Shown: one piece after another, positions 7,724 through 15,808 of the stretch
Numbering within the stretch: position 1 is the stretch's first letter
Layout: each line of letters opens with the position of its first letter
NCBI GenBank assembly: GCA_964447335.1
Contig: CAYUSA010000016.1
Location: 1 to 55,233, forward strand
Length of the DNA: 55,233 nt
DNA from: HRBIN12 sp964447335
Lineage (GTDB): Bacteria > Actinomycetota > UBA4738 > HRBIN12
Direction of reading: 5' to 3'
Notes under the pieces: model-generated
The model's input: only the letters and a program-made list of their open reading frames with translations
What the model was told of the DNA's origin: nothing
Database searches by the model: none
Position numbers and translations under genes: made by a program

Positions 7724-8615
7724 GATGGTCCTCCAGAGGTCTGTCGAGGGACGGGGCGTTCTTCCTGCCACGGACGGCCGCGACGAAGAGCAGGGCGGCC
7801 AGGGCGAGGAGACCGAGGCCCAGGATGGGCTCCGGCACCGGATCGAGCCACCGCAGCAGGTCCGCCGAGACGCGCGTGACCGCACGGCCGATCGCGAGCT
7901 GGAATCCGGGTGCACCCGTGGTGTTGCCGTTCGCGGCGAGGAACAGCACGAACCCACCCATGAGGCCGAACGCGATCGCGACGGCCACGTTCATCGTGTT
8001 CGTGTTCACCACCCGGCCGAGGATCCTCAGCCGGACCGGCTTGGCCTGGAACAGGCGCCGCTGTCCGAGCTTGAGCCGGTCCCAGAGCAACGCCATCAGG
8101 AACAACGGGAACACCATCCCGAACACGTACGCGAGGCCGAGGCTCGCGGCGCCCACCGTCGTGCCGGAGAGGGCGGACAGCGCCATCACGCCGGCCATCA
8201 CGGGCGCGCAGCACGACGACGCCACGCCGGAGAACACGCCGAGCGCGAACACGCTCGCGGTGTCTCCTCGCTCGATGTCCGGGGTACGCACGAACCGCGG
8301 CAGGCTCCACGACCTTCCCAAGAGGGATAGGACCGCGAGCCCCAGCATCAGCAACCCACCCACGACATACAGCTGTGTGTGGAAGCGGCGGACGGACGTC
8401 ATGACGAGGCCCACCCCGAGCGTCACCGGCAGCAGGACGGCCGCGAGACCGAGCGCGAAGACGAAGGTCAGCGGGAGGATGGTCCATCGCCGGTTCTTCA
8501 CGGCGGACGCGAGGTAGGCCGGGAACAGGAAGACGATGCAGCACGGGCTGAACAGCGCGACCGCGCCGGCGAAGAACGCGGCGAGGATGGACCCGGTGGT
8601 GAGCAGCGTCCCCAC
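7641..8615 (-). CDS. CcdA/DsbD-like membrane thiol transporter
   Basis: 324-residue polytopic protein with about seven helices. It carries redox-type Cys pairs in FSPCCIVF and ASSCCAPVMAG at equivalent places in the two halves, as in CcdA, which moves reducing equivalents from cytoplasmic thioredoxin to the exterior. The C-terminal tail is soluble and His/Glu-rich (DHHEHEDGEEE). The GTG start immediately follows the stop of the glutaredoxin-like gene. The 83-base overlap with the downstream redoxin gene is long, and codes for the His-rich tail in one frame and a basic segment in the other. Confidence 0.88.
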   Translation of the reverse strand: MGTLLTTGSILAAFFAGAVALFSPCCIVFLFPAYLASAVKNRRWTILPLTFVFALGLAAVLLPVTLGVGLVMTSVRRFHTQLYVVGGLLMLGLAVLSLLGRSWSLPRFVRTPDIERGDTASVFALGVFSGVASSCCAPVMAGVMALSALSGTTVGAASLGLAYVFGMVFPLFLMALLWDRLKLGQRRLFQAKPVRLRILGRVVNTNTMNVAVAIAFGLMGGFVLFLAANGNTTGAPGFQLAIGRAVTRVSADLLRWLDPVPEPILGLGLLALAALLFVAAVRGRKNAPSLDRPLEDHHEHEDGEEEASSPAVEREPAGTTPSCH

Positions 8616-8876
8616 TCACACCACCGCCTTCGGGCGTTCGAGGTACTTGCGGAGCTTCTTGCGCGGGAGACGACCCGAGCTGAACAGGTCACCGTCGATG
8701 ATCACGAACGGCGGCAGCGGCGGGCGGAACCGCTCGAACACCGCCTGGCCCTCGACCGATCCGATGGGGGTGTCGCGGACGATCAGGCCGTACTCGGGCG
8801 CGAGCTCTCCGAGCACCTCGAGAGCGTCCTCACACAGGTGGCAGGCCGGTGAGGTGACGACCAGTACGTCAACCAT
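8616..8876 (-). CDS. Glutaredoxin-like thioredoxin-fold protein
   Basis: 86 residues with a thioredoxin fold: VVTSPACHLCEDALEVL gives the CxxC active site at the start of helix 1, and PPFVIIDGDLFSSGRL gives the cis-Pro strand. Cytoplasmic, no signal. It is first in a three-gene redox operon (this gene, CcdA-like, TlpA-like) and may donate electrons to the membrane protein. The chosen ATG is well inside a longer open frame whose N-terminal part shows no domain. Confidence 0.83.
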   Translation of the reverse strand: MVDVLVVTSPACHLCEDALEVLGELAPEYGLIVRDTPIGSVEGQAVFERFRPPLPPFVIIDGDLFSSGRLPRKKLRKYLERPKAVV

Positions 8877-8936
8877 CCGATCCTCGCTCCAGGGACATGT
8901 GCTCACCTCCGGGTCACCGACATCCTCGGCCCGGCT

Positions 8937-8954
8937 TGTGAAGTAACGGTGAAC
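8937..8954 (-). promoter_or_regulatory. Direct-repeat response-regulator site 4
   Basis: Half-sites TGTGAAG (8937-8943) and GGTGAAC (8948-8954), period 11 bp, upstream of the redox operon at 8876. GAGGAT on the minus strand (8922-8927) is in the -10 position, 9 bp away, as at sites 2 and 3. Confidence 0.6.
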
Positions 8955-9039
8955 CGGATGCGCAGAACGCGTGGGGTCACGGGTCCGCTCCTTCACGCGG
9001 CATCCACACGGTTCGCACAGCGTCATCACGCCACGGGTC

Positions 9040-9045
9040 TACGGT
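9040..9045 (+). promoter_or_regulatory. -10 element TACGGT of lgt-like gene
   Basis: TACGGT ends 6 bases before the ATG at 9052, with no ribosome-binding site, so the transcript is probably leaderless. Confidence 0.55.
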
Positions 9046-9051
9046 GCCCGC

Positions 9052-9906
9052 ATGTTCGGCTACATCTCGTGGAGGATCGTCACGGGCTTCCATATCGGCC
9101 CGCTCATGATCCGGCCGCACGGGGCGCTGATCGCGGTCGGGTTCCTCGCCGGAGCGTTCCTGATGCGGCGCTCGACGCGCGCGGCCAAGATCCCCGACGA
9201 GCAGCTCTGGCGCGTCCTCGAGTGGGGGCTCGTCGGTGGGCTGATCGGGATGCGGCTCGCCTGGGACCTGGGTCACCTCGACGAGATGCGCTCGCCCGTG
9301 GACCTCATCGCGGTGTGGAACGGCGGCATGAGCCTCCTCGGCGGGCTGATCGGGGCCCTGATCCTCGGTGGGATCGCCGTTCGGCGAGCGGGGCTTCCGC
9401 TCCTGCCGATGCTGGACATGGCGGCGCCGGGTCTCGCCCTCGGGATCGCGATCGGCCGCTTCAGCGACCTAATCGTCGGAGACCACCTCGGCAAGCCGAC
9501 ATCCCTCCCGTGGGGGTTCAAGTTCATCGGCGGGATGCATCCGCTCGAGGGCGTACCCGCGATCGGCACGGTCGTCCACCCGGTTGCGCTCTACGACATG
9601 CTGCTGACGACGGCCCTGCTGATCGTGCTGCTGCGGTTCGCGCGCCGGCCGCGGGCGGTCGGGTCGTCGATCGCCTTGTTCACGCTCTGGTACGCGGGGA
9701 GCCGAGTGTTCACCGACTTCCTGCGGACGGACCCGCGGCGGCTCTTCGGGCTCACGGGGAGCCAACTCACGTCGATCGTGCTGATCGCGATCGTCGTGAC
9801 CGGCGTCGTCCTGCGTGGCCGCTCAGGCCGCAAGTCGGCGGGCCACACCGGCCCGCGGGACCCGGGCCCTGCCTGGCATGCGTTGGCGGAGGAGACCAGC
9901 AGATGA
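9052..9906 (+). CDS. lgt: Prolipoprotein diacylglyceryl transferase family protein
   Basis: 284-residue polytopic membrane enzyme; Lgt moves diacylglycerol from phosphatidylglycerol to the lipobox cysteine of lipoproteins. Family features are RPHGALIAVGFLAG, NGGMSLLGGLIGALI and the signature GRFSDLIVGDHLGKPT. In that signature the Asn of the classical GRxGNF block is Asp, a deviation that needs caution about activity. The ATG at 9052 follows a -10 hexamer by 6 bases; a longer in-frame reading from 8971 is rejected. It overlaps ccmF by ATGA and is first in the cytochrome c maturation operon. Confidence 0.88.
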   Translation: MFGYISWRIVTGFHIGPLMIRPHGALIAVGFLAGAFLMRRSTRAAKIPDEQLWRVLEWGLVGGLIGMRLAWDLGHLDEMRSPVDLIAVWNGGMSLLGGLIGALILGGIAVRRAGLPLLPMLDMAAPGLALGIAIGRFSDLIVGDHLGKPTSLPWGFKFIGGMHPLEGVPAIGTVVHPVALYDMLLTTALLIVLLRFARRPRAVGSSIALFTLWYAGSRVFTDFLRTDPRRLFGLTGSQLTSIVLIAIVVTGVVLRGRSGRKSAGHTGPRDPGPAWHALAEETSR

Positions 9907-11918
9907 CGGGGATCGGGAGGTTCGCGCTCTTCCTCGCGCTCGGGTCCGCGACGTGGAGCGCGGTGCTCGGCTTCATCGGTGCCCGACGTGGGCAGCGCGC
10001 CGCGACGCGGACGGCGGAGGGCGGCCTTCGCGCAGCCGCGTTCGCTCTGTCGGTCGCCGCGTTCGCGCTCTTCTACGCGCTCGTGACGCGCGACTTCTCG
10101 CTCGAGTACGTCGCCTCGTACACCAGCCGGAGCCTCTCGCTGTTCTACACGCTGGGAGCGTTCTGGGCCGGTCAGGCCGGATCGCTGCTGCTGTGGGCTT
10201 GGGTGCTCGCGCTGTACGGGGTCGTGGTCCTTCGCCAGAACCGGACGCGGAACCTGGACCTGATGCCGTACGTCGTCGGCGTCATCGGGGTCGTCCTGAC
10301 CTTCTTCGCGTTCCTCGTCGTGTTCCTGGCGAACCCCTTCGCCTCGCTCGCGGTGACGCCACCGGACGGCCAGGGCCTCAACCCGTTGCTGCAGAACTAC
10401 GGGCAGTGGATCCACCCGGTCACGCTCTACGCCGGCTACGTGGGGTTCACGGTGCCCTTCGCGTTCGCGGTCGCGGCGCTCGCGACGGGGAACCTCGGCG
10501 ACGTCTGGATCCGGACGGTGCGGAAGTGGTCGCTCTGGTCCTGGCTCCTTCTGGGCGTGGGGATCATGTTCGGCGCCCGGTGGGCGTACGTGGAGCTCGG
10601 CTGGGGCGGCTACTGGATGTGGGACCCGGTCGAGAACGCGAGCCTGCTCCCGTGGCTGACCGGAACCGCGTACCTGCACTCGGTCATGATCCAGGAGAAG
10701 CGCGGGATGCTGAAGGTCTGGAACGTCTTCTTGATCGTTGCCACGTTCGCGCTGACCATCTTTGGCACGTTCCTCACCCGGTCGGGCGCCATCTCGTCCG
10801 TCCACTCCTTCTCCACGTCGAGCATCGGCACATTCCTCATCATCGCGGTCGCGATGGTCGTGCTGGGCGGGGGTGCCCTCATCGTCTGGCGGCTGCCCGA
10901 GCTCCGCGGCGACAACCGGATCGACTCCCTCGTCTCGCGCGAGTCCTCGTTCCTCGTGAACAACCTAGTGCTGCTGGGGATGGCCTTCACGGTGTTCTGG
11001 GGCACGGTGTTCCCGCTTATCGCGGAAGCGGTCCGCGGCGTGAAGGTCTCGGTCGGGACGCCGTTCTTCGAGGCGTTGATGACGCCGCTCGGGGTCGTGC
11101 TGCTCGCGCTCGCTGGGCTCTGTCCGCTACTGGCCTGGCGGAAGTCGTCCCGGCGCAACATCCGTCGCAACTTCACCGGCCCCGCGATCGCCGGCGCCGT
11201 CGCGGCCGTCGGGCTCGTGATCCTCTCGCGCGGCCGGCACCTCGGCGCGGATGCCGTGATCGCGCTCTCGATCTTCGTCGCCGCGACCTTCGTGCAGGAG
11301 CTGTGGCGCGGCGCCCGCGCACGTCGCGCCACGAGGGGGGAGGGGTGGGGTCGCTCCTTCGTGAACCTGTTCTCTCGTAACCCTCGGCGCTACGGCGGCT
11401 ACCTCATCCATCTCGGAGTCGCGATCCTGCTCGTCGGCGTCGCGATCAACGTCTCCTACAAGGTCGAGAAGCGGCTCAGCGCCGTGGCGGTCGGGCAGTC
11501 GGCGGAGGTCGGCGGCTACACGATCACGCTCGAGGACATGCTGACGGAGGACACGCCCGAGCGATCGACGGTGATCGGCATCTTCCGGATCCAAGACGCA
11601 GAGGGGAAGGATCTCGGGACCGTTCGGTCGACGAAGTCCTTCTACGCGGACCCGGAGCAGCAGCCGTCCACGGAGGTGGGTATCCACTCGACGCCGATGG
11701 CCGACATCTACATCATCCTGACGACGCCGGACGTCCAGAGGCGGATCGCGGCCGTCTCGTACCTCATCAACCCCGGCATGTACTGGCTGTGGCTCGGCGG
11801 CCTCGTGGTGATCGCCGGCGGCGTCGTCGTCGGGTGGCCCGAGCGACGCCGGCGCGAGGAGCCGAAGGAGGCGCGCGATGCGATCGAGGAACCCGTCGCG
11901 GTCGGCACCCGTGGGTAG
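9903..11918 (+). CDS. ccmF: Cytochrome c maturation protein CcmF
   Basis: 671-residue membrane protein, normal length for CcmF, with many helices and the haem-handling WWD-type region WGGYWMWDPVENASLL near residues 230-248. CcmF acts in the haem lyase complex that attaches haem to apocytochrome c. A periplasmic domain precedes the last helix. The start is the ATG overlapping the lgt stop; a much longer in-frame reading from 8949 is rejected because its first 318 codons run antisense-like through lgt. CcmH, CcmI-like and CcmG genes follow on the same strand. Confidence 0.93.
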   Translation: MTGIGRFALFLALGSATWSAVLGFIGARRGQRAATRTAEGGLRAAAFALSVAAFALFYALVTRDFSLEYVASYTSRSLSLFYTLGAFWAGQAGSLLLWAWVLALYGVVVLRQNRTRNLDLMPYVVGVIGVVLTFFAFLVVFLANPFASLAVTPPDGQGLNPLLQNYGQWIHPVTLYAGYVGFTVPFAFAVAALATGNLGDVWIRTVRKWSLWSWLLLGVGIMFGARWAYVELGWGGYWMWDPVENASLLPWLTGTAYLHSVMIQEKRGMLKVWNVFLIVATFALTIFGTFLTRSGAISSVHSFSTSSIGTFLIIAVAMVVLGGGALIVWRLPELRGDNRIDSLVSRESSFLVNNLVLLGMAFTVFWGTVFPLIAEAVRGVKVSVGTPFFEALMTPLGVVLLALAGLCPLLAWRKSSRRNIRRNFTGPAIAGAVAAVGLVILSRGRHLGADAVIALSIFVAATFVQELWRGARARRATRGEGWGRSFVNLFSRNPRRYGGYLIHLGVAILLVGVAINVSYKVEKRLSAVAVGQSAEVGGYTITLEDMLTEDTPERSTVIGIFRIQDAEGKDLGTVRSTKSFYADPEQQPSTEVGIHSTPMADIYIILTTPDVQRRIAAVSYLINPGMYWLWLGGLVVIAGGVVVGWPERRRREEPKEARDAIEEPVAVGTRG

Positions 11919-12474
11919 GACGGTACGCGGGTTCGCGCTCGCCGCGATCCTGGGCGGCTTGGTGGTCTTCGCGTTGCTGCCGCGCGTCGCATGGGCGGCG
12001 CCCGTGCACGGTCTCCACCCGCAGATCGGGACGGCTCCGAGCATGGCCCCACGCGCACCCACCGAGGTCCCGGTGAGCCCCGAGCTCAGGGAGGTGCTGA
12101 CGCGCCTGCTCTGTCAGTGCGGCTGCAACCTCGATGCCTACCAGTGTCAGCAGACGATGACGTGCGACGTGTCGACGGCGATGTGGGACCAGGCCGCGCA
12201 GATGGTCGATCGGGAGGGCAAGACGCCGGAACGGGCGCTCGAGATCTTCGCGCTGGACTACGGCGAACGCGTGCTCGCGGCGCCGACGAAGCAGGGCTTC
12301 AACCTCACGGCATGGGTCATGCCCTTCGTGGCGCTCGCGCTCGGGGCGGGGGTCGTCGCGTTCACGCTCCGTGGCTGGAGGCCGCGGCCGGCGCCGACCG
12401 TCGGTGACACCGGGCTTCAGATCGACCAGCGCTACGTGGATCAGCTCGAGCGCGAGCTGCAGGAGGACGGCTAG
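11878..12474 (+). CDS. ccmH: Cytochrome c maturation protein CcmH
   Basis: 198 residues: N-terminal signal/anchor helix, the redox motif region LLCQCGCNLDAYQC, a conserved helix bundle (MVDREGKTPERALEIFALDYGERVLAAP) and a C-terminal helix. CcmH holds and reduces the CxxC of apocytochrome before haem attachment. The motif is CQCGC rather than LRCxxC, as in several Gram-positive and actinobacterial versions. It overlaps the ccmF end by 41 bases and abuts the next gene. Confidence 0.9.
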   Translation: MRSRNPSRSAPVGRTVRGFALAAILGGLVVFALLPRVAWAAPVHGLHPQIGTAPSMAPRAPTEVPVSPELREVLTRLLCQCGCNLDAYQCQQTMTCDVSTAMWDQAAQMVDREGKTPERALEIFALDYGERVLAAPTKQGFNLTAWVMPFVALALGAGVVAFTLRGWRPRPAPTVGDTGLQIDQRYVDQLERELQEDG

Positions 12475-12945
12475 ATGCTACTCGTGGCGGTGGGATCGTT
12501 CGTGCTGCTCATCATCGTCGTCTACCTGGTCGCGGCGCCGGTGGCGCGAGGGGCGCCCGCCGAGGAGGCGACCGAGGCGTCGGCGCTGCTCGTGCGCAAG
12601 GAGAGGCTGCTCTCCGACATCCGCGACCTGGACATGGACCTCGTCACCGGCAAGCTCGACGAGGAGGACCACCGCGGTCTGAGAGTGGCCCTGCTCGGCG
12701 ACGCCGCCGAGACCCTGAAGGCGCTCGAGGAGGCGGAACCGACCGCTCCGGGCGGCCCTTCGGACGCGCTCGGGCCTCAGGACGCGATCGAGGCCGACGA
12801 GGACGCTCGGGTGGAGGCGTTGATCGCGGCGCGCAGGCGTGCGATCGAGTCGTCCGCGTGTTCCTCGTGCGGAGGGGGATCCGATGCCGAGGACGTGTTC
12901 TGCCGTCGATGCGGCGCCGATCTGTGGGCGCAGAGGGTGGGGTGA
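12475..12945 (+). CDS. CcmI-like membrane protein with C-terminal zinc ribbon
   Basis: 156 residues: N-terminal helix, then a charged coiled region (LVRKERLLSDIRDLDMDLVTGKLDEEDH) of the CcmI N-terminal type, and a C-terminal zinc ribbon (CSSCGG...VFCRRCGADL). It starts directly after the ccmH stop. CcmI helps present apocytochrome to the CcmFH complex; the zinc ribbon and lack of TPR repeats make this a short variant, so the exact role is inferred from position. Confidence 0.78.
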   Translation: MLLVAVGSFVLLIIVVYLVAAPVARGAPAEEATEASALLVRKERLLSDIRDLDMDLVTGKLDEEDHRGLRVALLGDAAETLKALEEAEPTAPGGPSDALGPQDAIEADEDARVEALIAARRRAIESSACSSCGGGSDAEDVFCRRCGADLWAQRVG

Positions 12946-12950
12946 GGGGC

Positions 12951-13586
12951 ATGCCGGCGTCCGAACAGGTCGTGACCGAGGGCACCGCCTCCCCGACGGC
13001 GCCACCGACCGGTACCGACCGCGCGACGGAGCCGGCCGCGCCTCGGAAGCGTCGGCATGGGCGGGTCACCGGTATCGTGGTCTTCGCGGCGCTCGGCGGC
13101 CTCATGATCGGAGTGCTCGGCGCGACCCTCAAGGTGAAAGGCGCGGACCAGCTTGCCATGGATCCGTCGGGCCCCGCGCCGGACTTCACCCTGCCGTTGC
13201 TCCGGGGCGAGGGGTCGATCACGCTCTCGGACCTGCGTGGCCGCCCCGTCCTGCTCAACTTCTGGGCCTCGTGGTGCATCCCCTGCAAGGAAGAGGCGCC
13301 GGTCCTGGCCGCCGGCTGGCGGAAGTGGCGCGACACGGGCGTGGTCTTCATCGGCGTGAACACCCGCGACAGCCGAAGCGCGGCGATCGCGTTCGAGGAG
13401 GAGTACGGCATCGAGTACCAGAGCGTCGTCGACGAGAACGAGAAGGCGAACTACGCGTACGGCGTGACGGGGTTCCCCGAGTCGTTCTTCGTCGACGCGA
13501 GCGGCATGATCGTCGCCAAGTACGTCGGCCCGATGGACGGCCCGACGCTCGACGCGTACGTTGCCGCTCTCGTCGAGATGTCCTGA
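12951..13586 (+). CDS. ccmG: Thiol:disulfide oxidoreductase CcmG/ResA-like
   Basis: 211 residues: basic N-terminus, one membrane anchor (about 40-60) and an extracytoplasmic thioredoxin fold with WASWCIPCKEEAPVL (CxxC) and VTGFPESFFVD (cis-Pro). It reduces the haem-binding cysteines of apocytochrome c. The ATG at 12951 follows GGGGTGAGGGGC; a GTG at 12942 overlapping the previous stop is an alternative. It is part of the ccm operon. Confidence 0.9.
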   Translation: MPASEQVVTEGTASPTAPPTGTDRATEPAAPRKRRHGRVTGIVVFAALGGLMIGVLGATLKVKGADQLAMDPSGPAPDFTLPLLRGEGSITLSDLRGRPVLLNFWASWCIPCKEEAPVLAAGWRKWRDTGVVFIGVNTRDSRSAAIAFEEEYGIEYQSVVDENEKANYAYGVTGFPESFFVDASGMIVAKYVGPMDGPTLDAYVAALVEMS

Positions 13587-13608
13587 GGGGTCGAAGGGCG
13601 GGAAGGAC

Positions 13609-14292
13609 GTGCAGCGAACCAACATCGCGCTCTTCCTCACGGCCGTCGGCCTGATCGGCATCGCCCCGCTCCTGCTCGTCGCGGTGTACGTGGCGCGCAG
13701 GCGCATCGAGCGAGATCCCGAGCGCGAGCGGACGTCGCGATCGTTCATGCCGATCGTCGCCGCGATCGCCGCCGTCCTGCTCGTCGTGGGCGGTGTCGTC
13801 GCGTGGACGTTCTCGGGACCGGGGGCGTCCCCATCGCCCATCGAGGGCATGGATGGGATGGTCGGAGGTTCCGCCCTCGAGAGCGCCGGTGGTGCGACGA
13901 TCCCGATGGAGCTCGCCGACCAGCCGCTCACCTCGTACGTCGATGGGCCGGACGCGATCGCCGGCGTGGCCCAGCTGCACGGCTCGACCTTCCCCGTGAC
14001 GGACGCGGAGATCGCGACGTACGGGAACGGGCTGGCCACGATCTGGCGCTCGGGCACGCCCGACGCCGTGGCCGCGGCGGACCAGGTCGAGCGGATGCGC
14101 GAGCGCATCGCCGGGGGCGGCTCTCCGTTCGACACCCCGCGCCCTGTTCGAGGGCAGCCCGGCGTGTACGCGACGTTCGGGATGGGGCAGAAGCACTTCT
14201 TCTTCTCACGGGGTGCCTCGGTCTGGTGGGTGGCCGTCGAGCCCTCCATGGCCGGGCGCGCCCTCTCCGAGGCGCTGGGGGTCTCGACATGA
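13609..14292 (+). CDS. Two-helix membrane protein of unknown function in ccm operon
   Basis: 227 residues. Two membrane helices (about 5-25 and 45-65) are followed by an extracytoplasmic domain of about 150 residues with YVDGPDAIAGVAQLHG and GVYATFGMGQKHFFF. No family is recognised. A GTG start at 13609 with GGGAAGG upstream is preferred over an ATG further upstream that would overlap ccmG. It shares an ATGA overlap with the next gene, so both are translationally coupled to the maturation operon. Confidence 0.7.
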   Translation: MQRTNIALFLTAVGLIGIAPLLLVAVYVARRRIERDPERERTSRSFMPIVAAIAAVLLVVGGVVAWTFSGPGASPSPIEGMDGMVGGSALESAGGATIPMELADQPLTSYVDGPDAIAGVAQLHGSTFPVTDAEIATYGNGLATIWRSGTPDAVAAADQVERMRERIAGGGSPFDTPRPVRGQPGVYATFGMGQKHFFFSRGASVWWVAVEPSMAGRALSEALGVST

Positions 14293-14639
14293 TGCTGATC
14301 CATCTCGTCGTCGGGACCGCCGTCGTGGGACTCATGGTCGTGGCCGGGGTCGCCTTCTTCGTCGGGCAGCCCGGGCCGGCCCTGACCTCAATCGCCGGTT
14401 GGGCGCTCGGGCTCCTGATCGTGCAGGCCGCGACCGGGATGTTCCTGCTCACGGCCACCGAGGACGGGCCCGGTCCGCTGCACATCGCGCTGCCGATGCT
14501 CGGGCTGGCGGCGGCCGCGGTCGTCCGCTTGGCCAAGCCGGAGCCGGCGCGTGGGCGCGATCCCCTCCTCGGTGCCGTCTACTCGCTCGCGGCCGTCGGC
14601 GCGCTCGTCGGGCTCATCACCGGGCTGACCGCCGGGTAG
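14289..14639 (+). CDS. Small four-helix membrane protein
   Basis: 116 residues, mostly hydrophobic, with about four helices (VVGLMVVAGVAFFVG, AGWALGLLIVQAATGMFLL, IALPMLGLAAAAVVRLA, AVGALVGLITGL). The start overlaps the previous stop (ATGA). No family is recognised. It is the last gene of the operon, followed by a strong hairpin. Confidence 0.68.
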   Translation: MMLIHLVVGTAVVGLMVVAGVAFFVGQPGPALTSIAGWALGLLIVQAATGMFLLTATEDGPGPLHIALPMLGLAAAAVVRLAKPEPARGRDPLLGAVYSLAAVGALVGLITGLTAG

Positions 14640-14643
14640 GCGG

Positions 14644-14675
14644 GCGCGCCCGGGCGTCTCGGCTCCCGGGCGCGC
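14644..14675 (+). terminator. Hairpin after the cytochrome maturation operon
   Basis: A perfect 11-bp stem (GCGCGCCCGGG with CCCGGGCGCGC) and a 10-base loop, 5 bases after the last stop. No U tract follows, so it may terminate in the L-shaped, high-GC style or stabilise the 3' end. Confidence 0.6.
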
Positions 14676-14761
14676 TCGAGCGTTCGGAGACGTGCTCGGG
14701 TCCTCGGACATCGGTGGAGTGTGCCGCCCAGCGGCGCGGCCGGCCGGACGGAGGCCGATGC

Positions 14762-14767
14762 TAGACT
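14762..14767 (+). promoter_or_regulatory. -10 element TAGACT of the E1 operon
   Basis: TAGACT lies 21 bases before the GTG at 14789, with GGAGGAG in between, so this transcript has a short leader. Confidence 0.5.
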
Positions 14768-14788
14768 CGAAAACCGGAGGAGCGTGAT

Positions 14789-15808
14789 GTGGCGACCCGA
14801 GTAACACCCCGCTCGTCACACGAGGCCCTCGGCCTTGGGGCCGACGACCTCCGCTCCATGTACCGCACGATGGTCACCGCTCGCACCGTCGATGAGGCGT
14901 CCTTCCGACTCAACCGGCAGGGGAAGGCCGCGTTCGTCGTGCCCGTGTCGGGTCACGAGGGCTGTCAGGTTGGCACGGCCTGGGCGCTCGAGCGGGGCCG
15001 GGACGTGTGGCTCCCCTACTACCGCGACGTGGGGGTCGTGCTCGTCGCGGGGATGACGCCGTACGACATCTTCCTCGGCCTGTTCGCCAAGGCCGACGAC
15101 CCCTCATCGGGCGGGCGCCAGATGCCGAGCCACTGGGGCTCTCGGCGGCTCGGGATCATCTCGCACTCCTCGCCCATCGCCTCTCAGTTGCCGCACGCTT
15201 CGGGCATCGCGTACGCGATCACGTACCGCGGCGAGGACGCCGTCGTCGCGTGCTGGTTCGGCGAGGGCGCGACGAGCGAAGGCATCTGGCACGAGGCGCT
15301 GAACTTCGCCGGGATCCACAAGCTGCCGGTGATCTTCGTGTGCGAGAACAACCACTACGCGATCTCCGTCGCCCAGAAGAAGCAGATGGCCGTCGAGAAC
15401 GTCACGGACCGCGCCGCCGGCTACGGCATGCCCGGCGTCGTGGTCGACGGCAACGACGTGCTCGCCTCCTACGCGGCCATGAAGGACGCGGTCGCGCGCG
15501 CCCGCGCCGGCGAGGGCCCCACCCTCATCGAGGCCAAGACCTACCGCTTCTTCCCGCACACCTCCGACGACGACGACCGCACGTACCGCAGTCGCGAGGA
15601 GGTCGAGGAGGCCAAGCACCACGACCCGATCCACATGTTCGAGCTCTACCTCCGCAAGGCCGGGATCATCGAGAAGGGCGAGATCGAGACCATCGCCGCC
15701 GAGGTCAAGGCCGAGGTCGACGCCCAGATCGACGAGGCGTGGATCGCGCCCGACCCCGATCCCAACACGCTCCTGCGGCACCTCTACGCCGAGGACGACG
15801 CGCCGTGA
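14789..15808 (+). CDS. 2-oxoacid dehydrogenase E1 component, alpha subunit
   Basis: 339 residues. Thiamine-diphosphate enzyme subunit that decarboxylates pyruvate or a branched-chain 2-oxoacid. The cofactor motif is GEGATSEGIWHEALNFA...ENNHYAIS (family GDG...NN pattern), and the phosphorylation-loop region YRFFPHTSDDDD is present. A GTG start with GGAGG upstream is used because the nearby ATG frame stops at once. The next gene, overlapping by GTGA, is the beta subunit. Substrate cannot be told from sequence; the branched-chain type is somewhat favoured by the separate alpha/beta form. Confidence 0.92.
   Translation: MATRVTPRSSHEALGLGADDLRSMYRTMVTARTVDEASFRLNRQGKAAFVVPVSGHEGCQVGTAWALERGRDVWLPYYRDVGVVLVAGMTPYDIFLGLFAKADDPSSGGRQMPSHWGSRRLGIISHSSPIASQLPHASGIAYAITYRGEDAVVACWFGEGATSEGIWHEALNFAGIHKLPVIFVCENNHYAISVAQKKQMAVENVTDRAAGYGMPGVVVDGNDVLASYAAMKDAVARARAGEGPTLIEAKTYRFFPHTSDDDDRTYRSREEVEEAKHHDPIHMFELYLRKAGIIEKGEIETIAAEVKAEVDAQIDEAWIAPDPDPNTLLRHLYAEDDAP

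Noticed and set aside
8949..9902. N-terminal extension of CcmF to 8949
   Set aside because: The extra 318 residues are an out-of-frame reading of lgt; the ATGA overlap and first helix support 9903.
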